Source: Bin87 sp965116785 (GTDB lineage: Bacteria > Chloroflexota > Dehalococcoidia > Lucifugimonadales > UBA3495). Taken from it: a stretch of 64,000 bases of DNA. This document shows, one piece after another, positions 1-7,007 of this stretch (the first letter of the stretch is position 1; each line of letters starts with the position of its first letter). A program made the position numbers and the translations under genes. The stretch lies in contig OZ220731.1 in assembly GCA_965116785.1 (NCBI GenBank), forward strand, positions 2,294,001 through 2,358,000, in the 5' to 3' direction. Below the pieces are notes generated by a model. The model ran no database searches. It was given only the letters and a program-made list of their open reading frames with translations, and had not been told where the DNA came from.

Positions 1-330
1 CTCGCGGTAGGCGCTGGCCGGAAAGTCCTGGTCCGCCCACTTGCCATAGGCGAAATCCAACTCGTCCAGGTCGCGGTCCTGGAAGTTCCTGGTGGCGGCC
101 GTTGGGTCCCGTTCGCCCAACGGCCTCTGGCCCATCACCTCCACCTCCAGCTCAAAAGCGAGGGCATTGTTGTCCGAGGCTGCTCCGTTGGAGCCGTTAC
201 CAGCAGATGTTCTCACCCAGCGCACGTGGCCGCTGATGAGGTGCTGGTACTTCTTTTCCAGGTAATCCGTCCAAATACTTTCCGGTTCCAGAACGTGGGA
301 ATCACCGTCGATAAACCGTAGCCGCTCCAT
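1..330 (-). CDS. Amidohydrolase-2 family metal-dependent hydrolase, N-terminal part
   Basis: The minus strand reads open from an ATG at 330 to the window edge (110 codons, no stop), so only the N-terminus is present. It begins MERLRFIDGDSHVLEP, and the early D-x-D-x-H (DGDSH) is the first metal-binding motif of the amidohydrolase-2 superfamily (decarboxylases and lactonase-like hydrolases of the ACMSD type). The following WTDYLEKKY and the later aspartate-rich DRDLDEL stretch fit family members from soil and marine bacteria. A GGAGG-type site (complement of cctcc at 338-343) precedes the ATG. The family hydrolyses or decarboxylates cyclic and aromatic carboxylates; the substrate cannot be told. 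The metal ligands expected later in the barrel lie outside the window. Confidence 0.8.
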   Translation of the reverse strand, partial: MERLRFIDGDSHVLEPESIWTDYLEKKYQHLISGHVRWVRTSAGNGSNGAASDNNALAFELEVEVMGQRPLGERDPTAATRNFQDRDLDELDFAYGKWADQDFPASAYRE

Positions 331-736
331 AATCACCCTCCTGGTCCACGCTGGCCCTTGTCCGAGTTCGTTTGTCTGCGGAGTTCCGGTGGTCGATGCG
401 GCGACGCTATCACCGCGCCAAATGGCTGTCAAACGGGCCTGTTGCCTCACGCGTACCCAGCTCCGCAAATCGCCAGAATCAGGATTGACGGGATTTTGTG
501 ATTGGGCAGGATTGGGAGATTTCCATCTCAGAACGGCTCGAATCCTGATTCTGACGTTCCTCGCAGCAAACCGGGTACGCGAGAGGGTTTGCAACTTGAA
601 AGCCAGAGTAGCGGCGAGGAGTGAATCTTCACAAAGGCCGCACAGAATCGGGGCTGGAATTCACGCTCTTTTCACATCGCAGGACTATGATGGCCATCGA
701 TAACTTTTCGCGCTGATACAAACACAGGAGGCTGAT
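331..736. other. Intergenic region between divergent genes
   Basis: No convincing gene. A 104-codon open frame at 389-703 has no ribosome site and no recognisable features. The region separates the leftward amidohydrolase from the rightward small membrane protein, so promoters for both probably lie here; I could not pick them with confidence. Confidence 0.5.
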
Positions 737-1156
737 ATGTCCTATCTACTTCGCGCCGCGGCGGCCTACGTCGTGCTGGCCGGCGTTGCCATTGCCGTCC
801 ATTTCATCGTCACTCCGTTCTATCACGCTGGGGATGCGCCGATCATGGCCTGGCATTACATGAACTGGTTCATCGCGCCGGCCGTACTTGTCACGCTGGC
901 GGCAAGCTACCTCAGCAAGCGGAGGTTCGACAGCGGAGGTTCAACGGATATCAGGCGGTACCTGGAGACCAACGCGGTCTTCTATGGGTCGGTGGCCGCG
1001 TCGATCATCTACTTCTGGAACTGGTTCCTTGTTCTTTCGCCCGGAAATGTTGCCGACGGCCAGTTCTGGTCCGTGCTGGGCGCGGCTCTGCCCATCCTGA
1101 TGGTGGTGGCCGGTCTGCGTGTTTGGGTTATGACGCGGCAGGGCGTTACCGCGTGA
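737..1156 (+). CDS. Small integral membrane protein, unknown function
   Basis: A 139-residue protein preceded by a strong AGGAGG at 727-732. It has four hydrophobic segments: about residues 7-28, 41-62, 85-105 and 112-132, separated by short polar loops such as KRRFDSGGSTDIRR. The N-terminus has no lipobox, so it is most likely a four-helix inner-membrane protein. I do not recognise the family. It is alone on the plus strand, convergent with the FMN dehydrogenase at 1230, from which it is separated by a perfect hairpin. Confidence 0.6.
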   Translation: MSYLLRAAAAYVVLAGVAIAVHFIVTPFYHAGDAPIMAWHYMNWFIAPAVLVTLAASYLSKRRFDSGGSTDIRRYLETNAVFYGSVAASIIYFWNWFLVLSPGNVADGQFWSVLGAALPILMVVAGLRVWVMTRQGVTA

Positions 1157-1194
1157 TCGAAGTGATGGTCAGTCGCTGACGGGGCCGAGTACTG

Positions 1195-1220
1195 CTGGCG
1201 CAACTGCGCGGTTGCGCCAG
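1195..1220. terminator. Perfect 10-bp hairpin between convergent genes
   Basis: CTGGCGCAAC (1195-1204) and GTTGCGCCAG (1211-1220) are exact reverse complements around a 6-nt loop. It sits between two convergent stop codons (1156 and 1230), the usual place of a bidirectional terminator, but neither side has a T-run, so termination would be weak or factor-assisted. Confidence 0.4.
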
Positions 1221-1229
1221 CCACCGGGT

Positions 1230-2408
1230 TTACAGGAGCCGGCCCTTCAGCGTCTCGAACTCCTCGCGGGTGATGTAGCCCTGGTCCAGCAAACGGGCCA
1301 GGCGCTCCAGTTCGCCGACCACGCCGCCGGCGTCGTCCGGGTCCTGAGCAACGGAGCGATCCACCCGCTTCACGTCGGTCACGCCGCAGAGGCCCATGGT
1401 AACGCTGAGCTCGTTACGGAGGATCTCCAGGCAGTGGCGGAGGCCATCTTGGCCATTGACCGACAGCCCCCAGAAGATGGGCCGGCCCACGAAGACCGCC
1501 CGGGCGCCCAGGGCCAGCGCCTTCAGCACGTCCGCGCCCTTGCGGACGCCGCCGTCGAAATAGACCTCCAGCCGGTCGCCCACGGCGTCTGAGATCTTGG
1601 GCAGCATGTCGATGGTGCCTTCCGTGCCCTGCAACGCGTGGCCGCCGTGGTTGGAGACCACCAGCGCTTCGCAGCCGGACTCGGCGCAGAGCCGGGCGTC
1701 CTCGGCCGTTTGCACACCCTTGATCACCAGCGGCATTGAGGTGATGGAGCGCAGCCACTCCAGGTCGGACCAGTTGAGGCCATGCTCGAAGCTCTCGGAG
1801 AAGTTCTCCCGCGTGGGCAGGTCCGGCAGCTCGATACCCTGGAAGTTCTTCAGGGTGCGTTCCTGTTCCAGGGTGTAGGCGTAGCGGTACTCGCGCTCCC
1901 GGGAGTTGGCGCCCAGGTTGTCCACCGTGAGCATCATGGCCTTGTAGCCCGCGTTTTCCGCCCGGCGCACCAGGATCTCGGTCAGTTCCCGGTTCTGGAA
2001 GAAGTAGAGCTGGAACCAGAGTGAATTGGTGGCGACCTCGGCCACTTCCTCGATGCTGTAGCTGGAGGCGGTGCTGAGTCCCATGATGGTTCCCGCGTCG
2101 CCGGCGGCCCGGGCGGAAGCCAGCTCGCCCATGGGGTGGGCGCGCTGGTGGGTGCCGGTGGGGGCCAGCATCACCGGCATGCTGATCTCTTCGCCCAGGA
2201 CCGTGGTGGTCATGTCCCGCTCGGTGACATCAACCAGGATCCGGGGACGCAGCTTGACCTCGCTCATGGCCTGGACGTTGCTGGTGTTGGTTATCCAATC
2301 GGGCGCGCCCAGGTCGCCGAACAGCCGGTCGAACAGGGCCTGGGGCATGGTCTGCCTGGCGCGGGCTTCGTAGTCTCCAATGGTCAGCAGGGTCGGCTGG
2401 GTGGTCAT
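1230..2408 (-). CDS. FMN-dependent alpha-hydroxyacid dehydrogenase/oxidase with C-terminal SHOCT-like domain
   Basis: The start is the ATG at 2408 (MTTQPTLL), 5 nt after GGAGG; a longer frame to 2441 has no ribosome site. The 392-residue protein has the TIM-barrel landmarks of the lactate monooxygenase/glycolate oxidase family: MLAPTGTHQRAHPMGE (FMN phosphate side), the TVDNLGANSRERE segment, the catalytic histidine in VVSNHGG (about residue 259), YFDGGVRKG and VFVGRPIFWGL. These enzymes oxidise 2-hydroxyacids to 2-oxoacids with FMN. Two oddities stand out. The arginine that normally follows NHGG and binds the substrate carboxylate is histidine here (NHGGHAL). The last 30 residues (LERLARLLDQGYITREEF) look like a SHOCT domain, a short helical module rarely attached to this enzyme. 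Substrate is uncertain. Confidence 0.85.
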   Translation of the reverse strand: MTTQPTLLTIGDYEARARQTMPQALFDRLFGDLGAPDWITNTSNVQAMSEVKLRPRILVDVTERDMTTTVLGEEISMPVMLAPTGTHQRAHPMGELASARAAGDAGTIMGLSTASSYSIEEVAEVATNSLWFQLYFFQNRELTEILVRRAENAGYKAMMLTVDNLGANSREREYRYAYTLEQERTLKNFQGIELPDLPTRENFSESFEHGLNWSDLEWLRSITSMPLVIKGVQTAEDARLCAESGCEALVVSNHGGHALQGTEGTIDMLPKISDAVGDRLEVYFDGGVRKGADVLKALALGARAVFVGRPIFWGLSVNGQDGLRHCLEILRNELSVTMGLCGVTDVKRVDRSVAQDPDDAGGVVGELERLARLLDQGYITREEFETLKGRLL

Positions 2409-2431
2409 GCGTCCTCCATAGTGGCGGCAGA

Positions 2432-2583
2432 ACGATTGCAAAGTCGATAAGTCGTCCTTATCCGCTCATCCTGAGCTTGTCGAAGGATGGTTCGGCCGGA
2501 GCGGGACATGGTTCGACAGGCTTACCATGAGCGGAAATTGGACTGGCTCCACATCAGCGGAAACCAAAAGACTTTGCAATCGT
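2432..2583. repeat. Nested inverted-repeat element upstream of the FMN dehydrogenase
   Basis: ACGATTGCAAAGTC at 2432-2445 is an exact reverse complement of 2570-2583. Inside lies a second imperfect inverted repeat, 2462-2534, beginning CCGCTCATCCTGAGCTTG and ending with a degenerate complement ending CCATGAGCGG. The inner unit resembles a dispersed palindromic repeat known from many bacterial genomes. The structure lies between the monooxygenase stop (2613) and the start of the next leftward gene. Confidence 0.7.
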
Positions 2584-2612
2584 CCTGATAGTGGCGAGGG
2601 ACCCGAGGGGAA

Positions 2613-3626
2613 CTACAGCGCGTGCAGCGCCGGTATCACCTCGCGGCCCACCAGGTCGATATGCTCCAGCACCTCGCCCTGGGACATCTCGGGATAGAAC
2701 AACCGGATCGCCACGTCGGTGAACCCCATTTCGTGGTACGCGGCGATCTGCTCGACGCATTCCTCGGGGCTGCCCACCAGGAAGGTGTCGTCCATCAGCG
2801 TTTCCAGGTCGCCGGTCACCTTTCGGGTCAGCTCGTCGTCAGAGCCGTGGAGGCCGTGGTAGGCGTAGACCTCGTACTTCTTGGCGAAGTTGGCCCGGGC
2901 CCGTTCCAGAGCTTCCTCGTGGGTCGGGGCGCAGAAGAACTCGCGAACGATGACCATGTCTTCGGGAACCTCGTGGCTGTTCTCCTCCAGGGTCTGATGA
3001 TACAGCGATATCTGGTGCCGGATGGTGGCGTTGGACTGGGCGGGCCCGACGTAGAGAATATCGCCGCCCCGGCCGACCCGTTGCACCGCCGGATCGCTCA
3101 TGGCGGCCTGCCAGATCGTGGGGTGCGGTTTCTGGTAGGGCCGTGCGGTGGGCCGCGCCCCGGTCACGTTGTAGTAGCGGCCGTGGTGGGTCACCTCGTC
3201 GTCGGTCCACAGCCGGCGCATCAGGCCGAGGGCTTCGGTGCAGCGGGCGCCGCGCTGGGACATCCGCGTTCCGAAGGCTTCACACTCCTCCGGACGGTAA
3301 CCCAACCCGATACCGAGGATGAAGCGCCCTTCCGCGATGTGGTCCAAGGTCGCCACCTGCTCGGCGACTTCCACCGGGTTCAGCAATGGCAGCAGCAGGA
3401 CCGAGGTGGCCAGCTTCATATCGCCCGGCTCGGCGGCCAGACGCGCCAGCACCGGCCAGGGCTGGAAGTGCTGGAAGGGGTCGATCAGGTAGTGGTGGGC
3501 CCAGCCATAGATGTCGAACCCGGCGTCGCGTGAGGCCCGAAACTGCTCCAGGTGGTTCTGCCACTGCTGTTGATGGTCGATGCTGTCCCGCTGCACCACC
3601 TGCCCGACCTGGTAACCAACGCGCAT
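2613..3626 (-). CDS. Luciferase-like (LLM) flavin-dependent monooxygenase
   Basis: A 337-residue bacterial-luciferase-fold protein. Family marks are the N-terminal MRVGYQVG strand, WPVLARLAAEPGDMKLATSV (the A-x-L-A...L-x-T segment), HIAEGRFILGIGLGYRPEE (the diagnostic GR-x-x-LG-x-G-x-G-Y), RYYNVTGARPTARPYQKPHP, and the C-terminal LVGSPEECVEQIAAYHEMGF. Members use reduced FMN or F420 to oxidise small organic substrates. GGTGAAG lies just before the ATG. It follows the NHL gene in the same direction with a palindromic repeat in between, so co-transcription is possible. Cofactor and substrate cannot be decided from sequence alone. Confidence 0.85.
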   Translation of the reverse strand: MRVGYQVGQVVQRDSIDHQQQWQNHLEQFRASRDAGFDIYGWAHHYLIDPFQHFQPWPVLARLAAEPGDMKLATSVLLLPLLNPVEVAEQVATLDHIAEGRFILGIGLGYRPEECEAFGTRMSQRGARCTEALGLMRRLWTDDEVTHHGRYYNVTGARPTARPYQKPHPTIWQAAMSDPAVQRVGRGGDILYVGPAQSNATIRHQISLYHQTLEENSHEVPEDMVIVREFFCAPTHEEALERARANFAKKYEVYAYHGLHGSDDELTRKVTGDLETLMDDTFLVGSPEECVEQIAAYHEMGFTDVAIRLFYPEMSQGEVLEHIDLVGREVIPALHAL

Positions 3627-3696
3627 ATCTTCACCATGATTCGCCCCGACCGGGCGGCCTGTTCATCTCGAAAGTGGTCTTTCAGCTCTTGCCTGT

Positions 3697-3782
3697 GTCA
3701 TTGCGAGCGCAGCGTGGCAATCTCGTCGAGGCAACGAACGTCTTTCCGGGCACGAGATCGCCGCGTCGCTCCTCGCGATGAC
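3697..3782. repeat. Dispersed palindromic repeat, copy 1
   Basis: The unit starts GTCATTGCGAGCGCAGCG, continues TGGCAATCTCG, and ends with the imperfect reverse complement (CGAGATCGCC...CTCGCGATGAC). A second copy occurs at 5336-5427 with a different central loop. Both lie between minus-strand genes. It resembles the non-autonomous palindromic repeats (REP/MITE-like) common in Dehalococcoidia and other genomes. Confidence 0.75.
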
Positions 3783-3802
3783 AGACTGGTGACGCGGGCG
3801 GC

Positions 3803-4696
3803 CTAGCCGCCGACGTGGCGGTACTTGATCAGCCGCTGGCCGGCGAGGTTCTGGTTTACGTAGATGTCGCCGTGGGAGTCGACCCAGACGGCGTGGGCGC
3901 CGTTGCCCCATCCCGCGACCGAGGGGCTGCCCCAGCGGGCCAGGACGTTGCCCTCGATGTCCAGGATGGACATGAAGCCGTCCAACTCCGGAACGTACAC
4001 CGCCAGGTCGTCATCGATGTAGATGTCGCAGGGCCGCGCCAGGTCCGGCCACTGCTCCAGGAAGTTGCCTTCGGGGTCGAAGATCTGCATGCGATTGTTC
4101 TCGCGGTCGGCCACGAAAACCCGCCCGTCGGTGTGCACCCAGACCCCGTGGGGCACGTGGAACTCGCCGGGAGCGGTTTTCCCCGGCGCGCCCCAGGAGT
4201 CCACCAGCTCGCCCTCGGGGGTGAAGCGGTGCACCCGGGCGTTGCCGTAGCCGTCGGAGATGTACAGCAGGCCGTCCGGGGAAATGGCGATGTCGCTGGG
4301 GCTGTTGAATGGCCCGGCCGCCCGGACCACCGGGTCGCTGTAGTTGCCCGACCAGCCGGTGTCCGAGGGCTGGTCCCACTCGCCCATGGTCATCAGCAGG
4401 TTGCCCCTGGGGTCGTACTTGAGGACCACGTGGCTGTTCTTGACGGGCAGGTAGAGGTTCTCCTCGTCGTCGATGAACATGCCGTGGGCGTCGGTGAGAA
4501 CGCCCTCACCCCAGGAAGCCAGATAATTGCCGTCCCGATCAAGAACGATCAGCGGGTGCTCACCGCGATTGAAGAGATACACCCGGTCCTCGGAGTCGGT
4601 GACGATGGCCGTCTGCCCCAACTCCCAGCCCTCGGGCAGTTTCTCCCAATTCTCGACCTGCTCGTAGGTGTACTTGCCACTGCCGACGGTAACCAT
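3803..4696 (-). CDS. NHL-repeat beta-propeller protein
   Basis: A 297-residue protein preceded by AGGAGG 7 nt before the ATG. It is built of about six NHL-type blades, recognised by repeated segments such as DAHGMFIDDEENLYLPV, SPSDIAISPDGLLYISDGY, VPHGVWVHTDGRVFVADRE and GAHAVWVDSHGDIYVNQ, each followed by an LxxxDxxGN turn. The second half resembles the lyase domain of peptidyl-glycine alpha-amidating enzymes, but many bacterial relatives have no known activity. No signal peptide is visible, so it is probably cytoplasmic. It follows the UGSC selenoprotein by 55 bp on the same strand, suggesting an operon. Confidence 0.85.
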   Translation of the reverse strand: MVTVGSGKYTYEQVENWEKLPEGWELGQTAIVTDSEDRVYLFNRGEHPLIVLDRDGNYLASWGEGVLTDAHGMFIDDEENLYLPVKNSHVVLKYDPRGNLLMTMGEWDQPSDTGWSGNYSDPVVRAAGPFNSPSDIAISPDGLLYISDGYGNARVHRFTPEGELVDSWGAPGKTAPGEFHVPHGVWVHTDGRVFVADRENNRMQIFDPEGNFLEQWPDLARPCDIYIDDDLAVYVPELDGFMSILDIEGNVLARWGSPSVAGWGNGAHAVWVDSHGDIYVNQNLAGQRLIKYRHVGG

Positions 4697-4751
4697 GTCG
4701 TAGCCTCCTGTGTCGCACCCGGTGACCCCGGGGAGCAGGTTGTGGGTCGCC

Positions 4752-5309
4752 CTAGTAGGTTGTCAGCGTATCGATAACCGCCTGCTCCAGCTCGCCGGCG
4801 CGGACAGACACCTGGTCTGGCGTGAGGCCGCCCAGGGGATGGGGTATGCCCAGCGGATGGAAGTCGCCGCGGCCGAAGGTACGGGCGTGGCGGAAGGCCG
4901 AGTTCAGGAACGGGTCGGTGCAGAGCACCACCGTGGGGATGCCGAGGTTTTCCAGGGTCATTGCGTCGTGCACACTGCACGCGGTGCAGGACCCTCAATC
5001 CGCAATCGCCGTCACCACGAAGTCGCACCGGTCGGAGAGCTGGTCGATGATCTCATCGGCGGCCGGCCGGGAATAAACGAACTTGTCCACGGCGACGATG
5101 TCGCCCAGTTCCAGGTCCTTCGCCATCCGCTCGCCGATGTTCCGCAACAGGAGATCGGCATTGGCCTTGCGGTTGCCCAGAAACCCGCCCACCTTGTCGT
5201 GCAGCGTGTCCAGCCGGGGCGCGGCTCGCCAGCGGGATGATGCCTCCGGGTCGATGGGCAGGGCCAGACCCAGTTCGTGCATCCGGTCTTGGTAGTTCGT
5301 TAAAGTCAT
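4752..5309 (-). CDS. UGSC-family selenoprotein (Sec encoded by in-frame TGA)
   Basis: Read through a TGA at 4995-4997, the frame gives a 185-residue protein: 104 residues, Sec at position 105, then 80 more to a stop at 4752. The sequence across the TGA is VVTAIAD-U-GSCTACS, exactly the U-G-S-C motif for which this (seleno)protein family is named, and homology-like structure continues on both sides (GIPTVVLCTDPF, FHPLGIPHPLGGLT downstream). The ATG at 5309 has AGAGG 5 nt upstream. A gene finder ignorant of Sec would split this into two pieces. The family is related in layout to Sec-containing redox proteins, but its reaction is not established. The next gene upstream (5453-6484) and the NHL gene downstream are probably co-transcribed. 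Function requires selA/B/C/D elsewhere in the genome. Confidence 0.88.
4954..4997 (-). promoter_or_regulatory. Candidate bacterial SECIS element
   Basis: Directly at the TGA on the minus strand, AGGGTC (4995-4990, including the A of TGA) can pair with GACCCT (4959-4954). Inside it CTGCAC (4989-4984) pairs exactly with GTGCAG (4980-4975) around a CGC loop. Bacterial SECIS hairpins lie within the coding region immediately after the UGA, as here. Whether the apical loop suits SelB is not known; the fold is by eye. Confidence 0.5.
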
Positions 5310-5335
5310 CGTTACCTCTGCTATTCGTTTGATCC

Positions 5336-5427
5336 GTCATCTCGAGCGCAGCGTGGCAATCTCGTCACCGATAGGGATCGACGCTCAGCCGCCGGGATTG
5401 CCACGTCGCTACGCTCCTCGCAATGAC
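5336..5427. repeat. Dispersed palindromic repeat, copy 2
   Basis: Begins GTCATCTCGAGCGCAGCG, then TGGCAATCTCG, and ends GATTGCCACGTCGC...CTCGCAATGAC, an imperfect inverted repeat matching copy 1 at 3697-3782 in its arms but not its loop. It lies in the gap between the two genes upstream and downstream on the minus strand. Confidence 0.75.
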
Positions 5428-5452
5428 AAAGTGGGTATGCAGGAGAATCCAA

Positions 5453-6484
5453 TCAGCGTTCGATCTTTCGCGTGACCCTCTGGGAGCCCCAGCCGGGCAG
5501 GTAGGCGGAGTGGGGGCCGCCGGCGCCGCCGGCGACGAAAATGTTGATCCGGTCCGGTGCGCGGACCACCGGGACCATCTGGTCGTCGTCTTCGGCGTCG
5601 ATGTACCTGGGCCAGAAGTGGCCGCGGCGAGAGTCACCCTGGGGCGGGCCACCCTGCTTGATTTTTCGTACCGGCTTACGGGCGTGTTCATAAAGAAACT
5701 GGCGGATGTCCCGCTTGTTCCAGCCGTCACGGTGGAGGAACTTGGCGTGCTCGGGGCCGATGACCACCATGGTGTCGCCCATGACGTACATCTGGACGTT
5801 GCCCAGGGTGCACATGGAGTCAGCGAGTACGGTCAGAAAGTTCCGCGAGTGGGTGGCGTGGTACATGATGTTGTGCGGCGCCTCCGCCGGGAACACCGAC
5901 ACCGTGCTGTCGGTGGGAGCGAAGCCGAGCTCGACGTGCATCGGCTCCCAGGGGTTGGCATCCTCGTCCTCGGCGACGCAGTAGGTGTAGGCGCCGGGGT
6001 GCCCGAAGGTGGCCTTGTTGGTCTCGCCGGGAATGGCGCCGCCCAGGTTCAGCAGGACCAGCTTGACCGCGCGGCCGATGGTCGCGTTCGCCCGCCAACC
6101 GGAGCCGAAGCAGTTGTAGCCGCCGTTGATGTCCAGCTCCTTGACGATGGGCCCGTTGACGATCAACAGCGGAGTGTGGATGCCGGTGGAGCACATCACG
6201 CCCCGCAGGTTGAACCGGTCGTCCATCATCGCTTCAAGGGCGGTGATGATCACCGGCATATGCTCCGGCAGGCAGCCGGCCATGACCGCGTTCACTGCAA
6301 TGCGCTCGACGGTCGCCCGCCCGCCCAAGGGTGGCAGCTCCGCGATGAGTTCGTCGCCGCCGCGGCCGGTACTCTCGACGAATTGGCGTACCAGGGATTC
6401 GGACGGCGGCACGACCGGCAGACCATCGGTCCACCCGGTTTCGAACATCAACTCGATGGCATCAGATACGTCGGTGGAAAGCAT
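5453..6484 (-). CDS. Conserved protein of unknown function with GWTDGLPVVPP motif
   Basis: A 343-residue protein with no signal peptide. Its N-terminus has ELMFETGWTDGLPVVPPS, a conserved block I have seen at the start of uncharacterised proteins that accompany UGSC genes; this association is recollection, not shown here. Other notable elements are two cysteines in CLPEHMP and VMCSTGIHTPLLIVNGP, a glycine-rich NCFGSGWRANATIGRA block, and a histidine-rich PHNIMYHATHSRN. The C-terminal third is basic and less ordered. It lies 143 bp upstream of the selenoprotein on the same strand, with one dispersed repeat in the gap, so a shared transcript and a shared redox or enzymatic role are plausible. 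No clear ribosome site precedes the ATG. Confidence 0.7.
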   Translation of the reverse strand: MLSTDVSDAIELMFETGWTDGLPVVPPSESLVRQFVESTGRGGDELIAELPPLGGRATVERIAVNAVMAGCLPEHMPVIITALEAMMDDRFNLRGVMCSTGIHTPLLIVNGPIVKELDINGGYNCFGSGWRANATIGRAVKLVLLNLGGAIPGETNKATFGHPGAYTYCVAEDEDANPWEPMHVELGFAPTDSTVSVFPAEAPHNIMYHATHSRNFLTVLADSMCTLGNVQMYVMGDTMVVIGPEHAKFLHRDGWNKRDIRQFLYEHARKPVRKIKQGGPPQGDSRRGHFWPRYIDAEDDDQMVPVVRAPDRINIFVAGGAGGPHSAYLPGWGSQRVTRKIER

Positions 6485-6917
6485 TATCGGCCCATAAAGG
6501 AGTATTCAAGGTGGCGCGGTTCGGCGGGGGCGAGTGTAATTCTCGTACATACCGCTGTCAACGCGGCTGCCGCTCGCAATCCCCTGATAACCCGTTGGTT
6601 CCCGGGGACGTTGTGATCCGCGGTCGCCTTCTCTCAACTCCCGAGGCTCTGGACCAAAGCGTGCGCCCTGTGACCGGCAAGCGACTCGTGGGCTGCGCAC
6701 CTGCGCAATTGACGCACGTTGCAACCGGGTCGCGTTGCGGGGGAAAGAAGGTCGTTTCGTTACCCGCATATTGCCCCGGTTCCGACTCGTGCCGGGCCGC
6801 GACTATTCTGAGGTAAAGATGAGGGCGCTACTGACCTGCTGGCATTGCGATATGGCGTCCTCGGAATCTTTTTGAGCCAAGCCGAATGATGATAATAAGG
6901 CCCGTTCAAGGGTCAAT
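6485..6917. other. Intergenic region
   Basis: No supportable gene. Short open frames on both strands lack ribosome sites and look like noise. It probably holds the promoter of the leftward gene starting at 6484. Confidence 0.5.
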
Positions 6918-6970
6918 GAAAAAGGCCGGAGCTGTTGGGTCGGTTTAGGACCTTCCAACAACCCTCGGCC
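6918..6970 (-). terminator. Rho-independent terminator of the ABC transporter operon
   Basis: On the minus strand GGCCGAGGGTTGTTGG pairs with CCCAACAGCTCCGGCC (minor mismatches) around a 15-nt loop and is followed immediately by TTTTTC. It lies about 40 nt past the stop of the permease gene ending at 7008. Confidence 0.85.
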
Positions 6971-7007
6971 CTTTCCGGTTGCAAGGGGAGTGAACGTGGG
7001 ACTACGA

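Noticed and set aside
389..703. A 104-codon frame between the amidohydrolase and the small membrane protein
   Set aside because: No ribosome site and no recognisable features.
3815..4777. A 320-codon plus-strand frame opposite the NHL gene
   Set aside because: Antisense shadow: low-complexity V/G/H/D composition, no ribosome site or motif.
5423..6616. A 397-codon open frame on the plus strand opposite the GWTDGLPVVPP gene
   Set aside because: It is an antisense shadow typical of high-GC DNA; no motif, and codon-position GC favours the minus strand.
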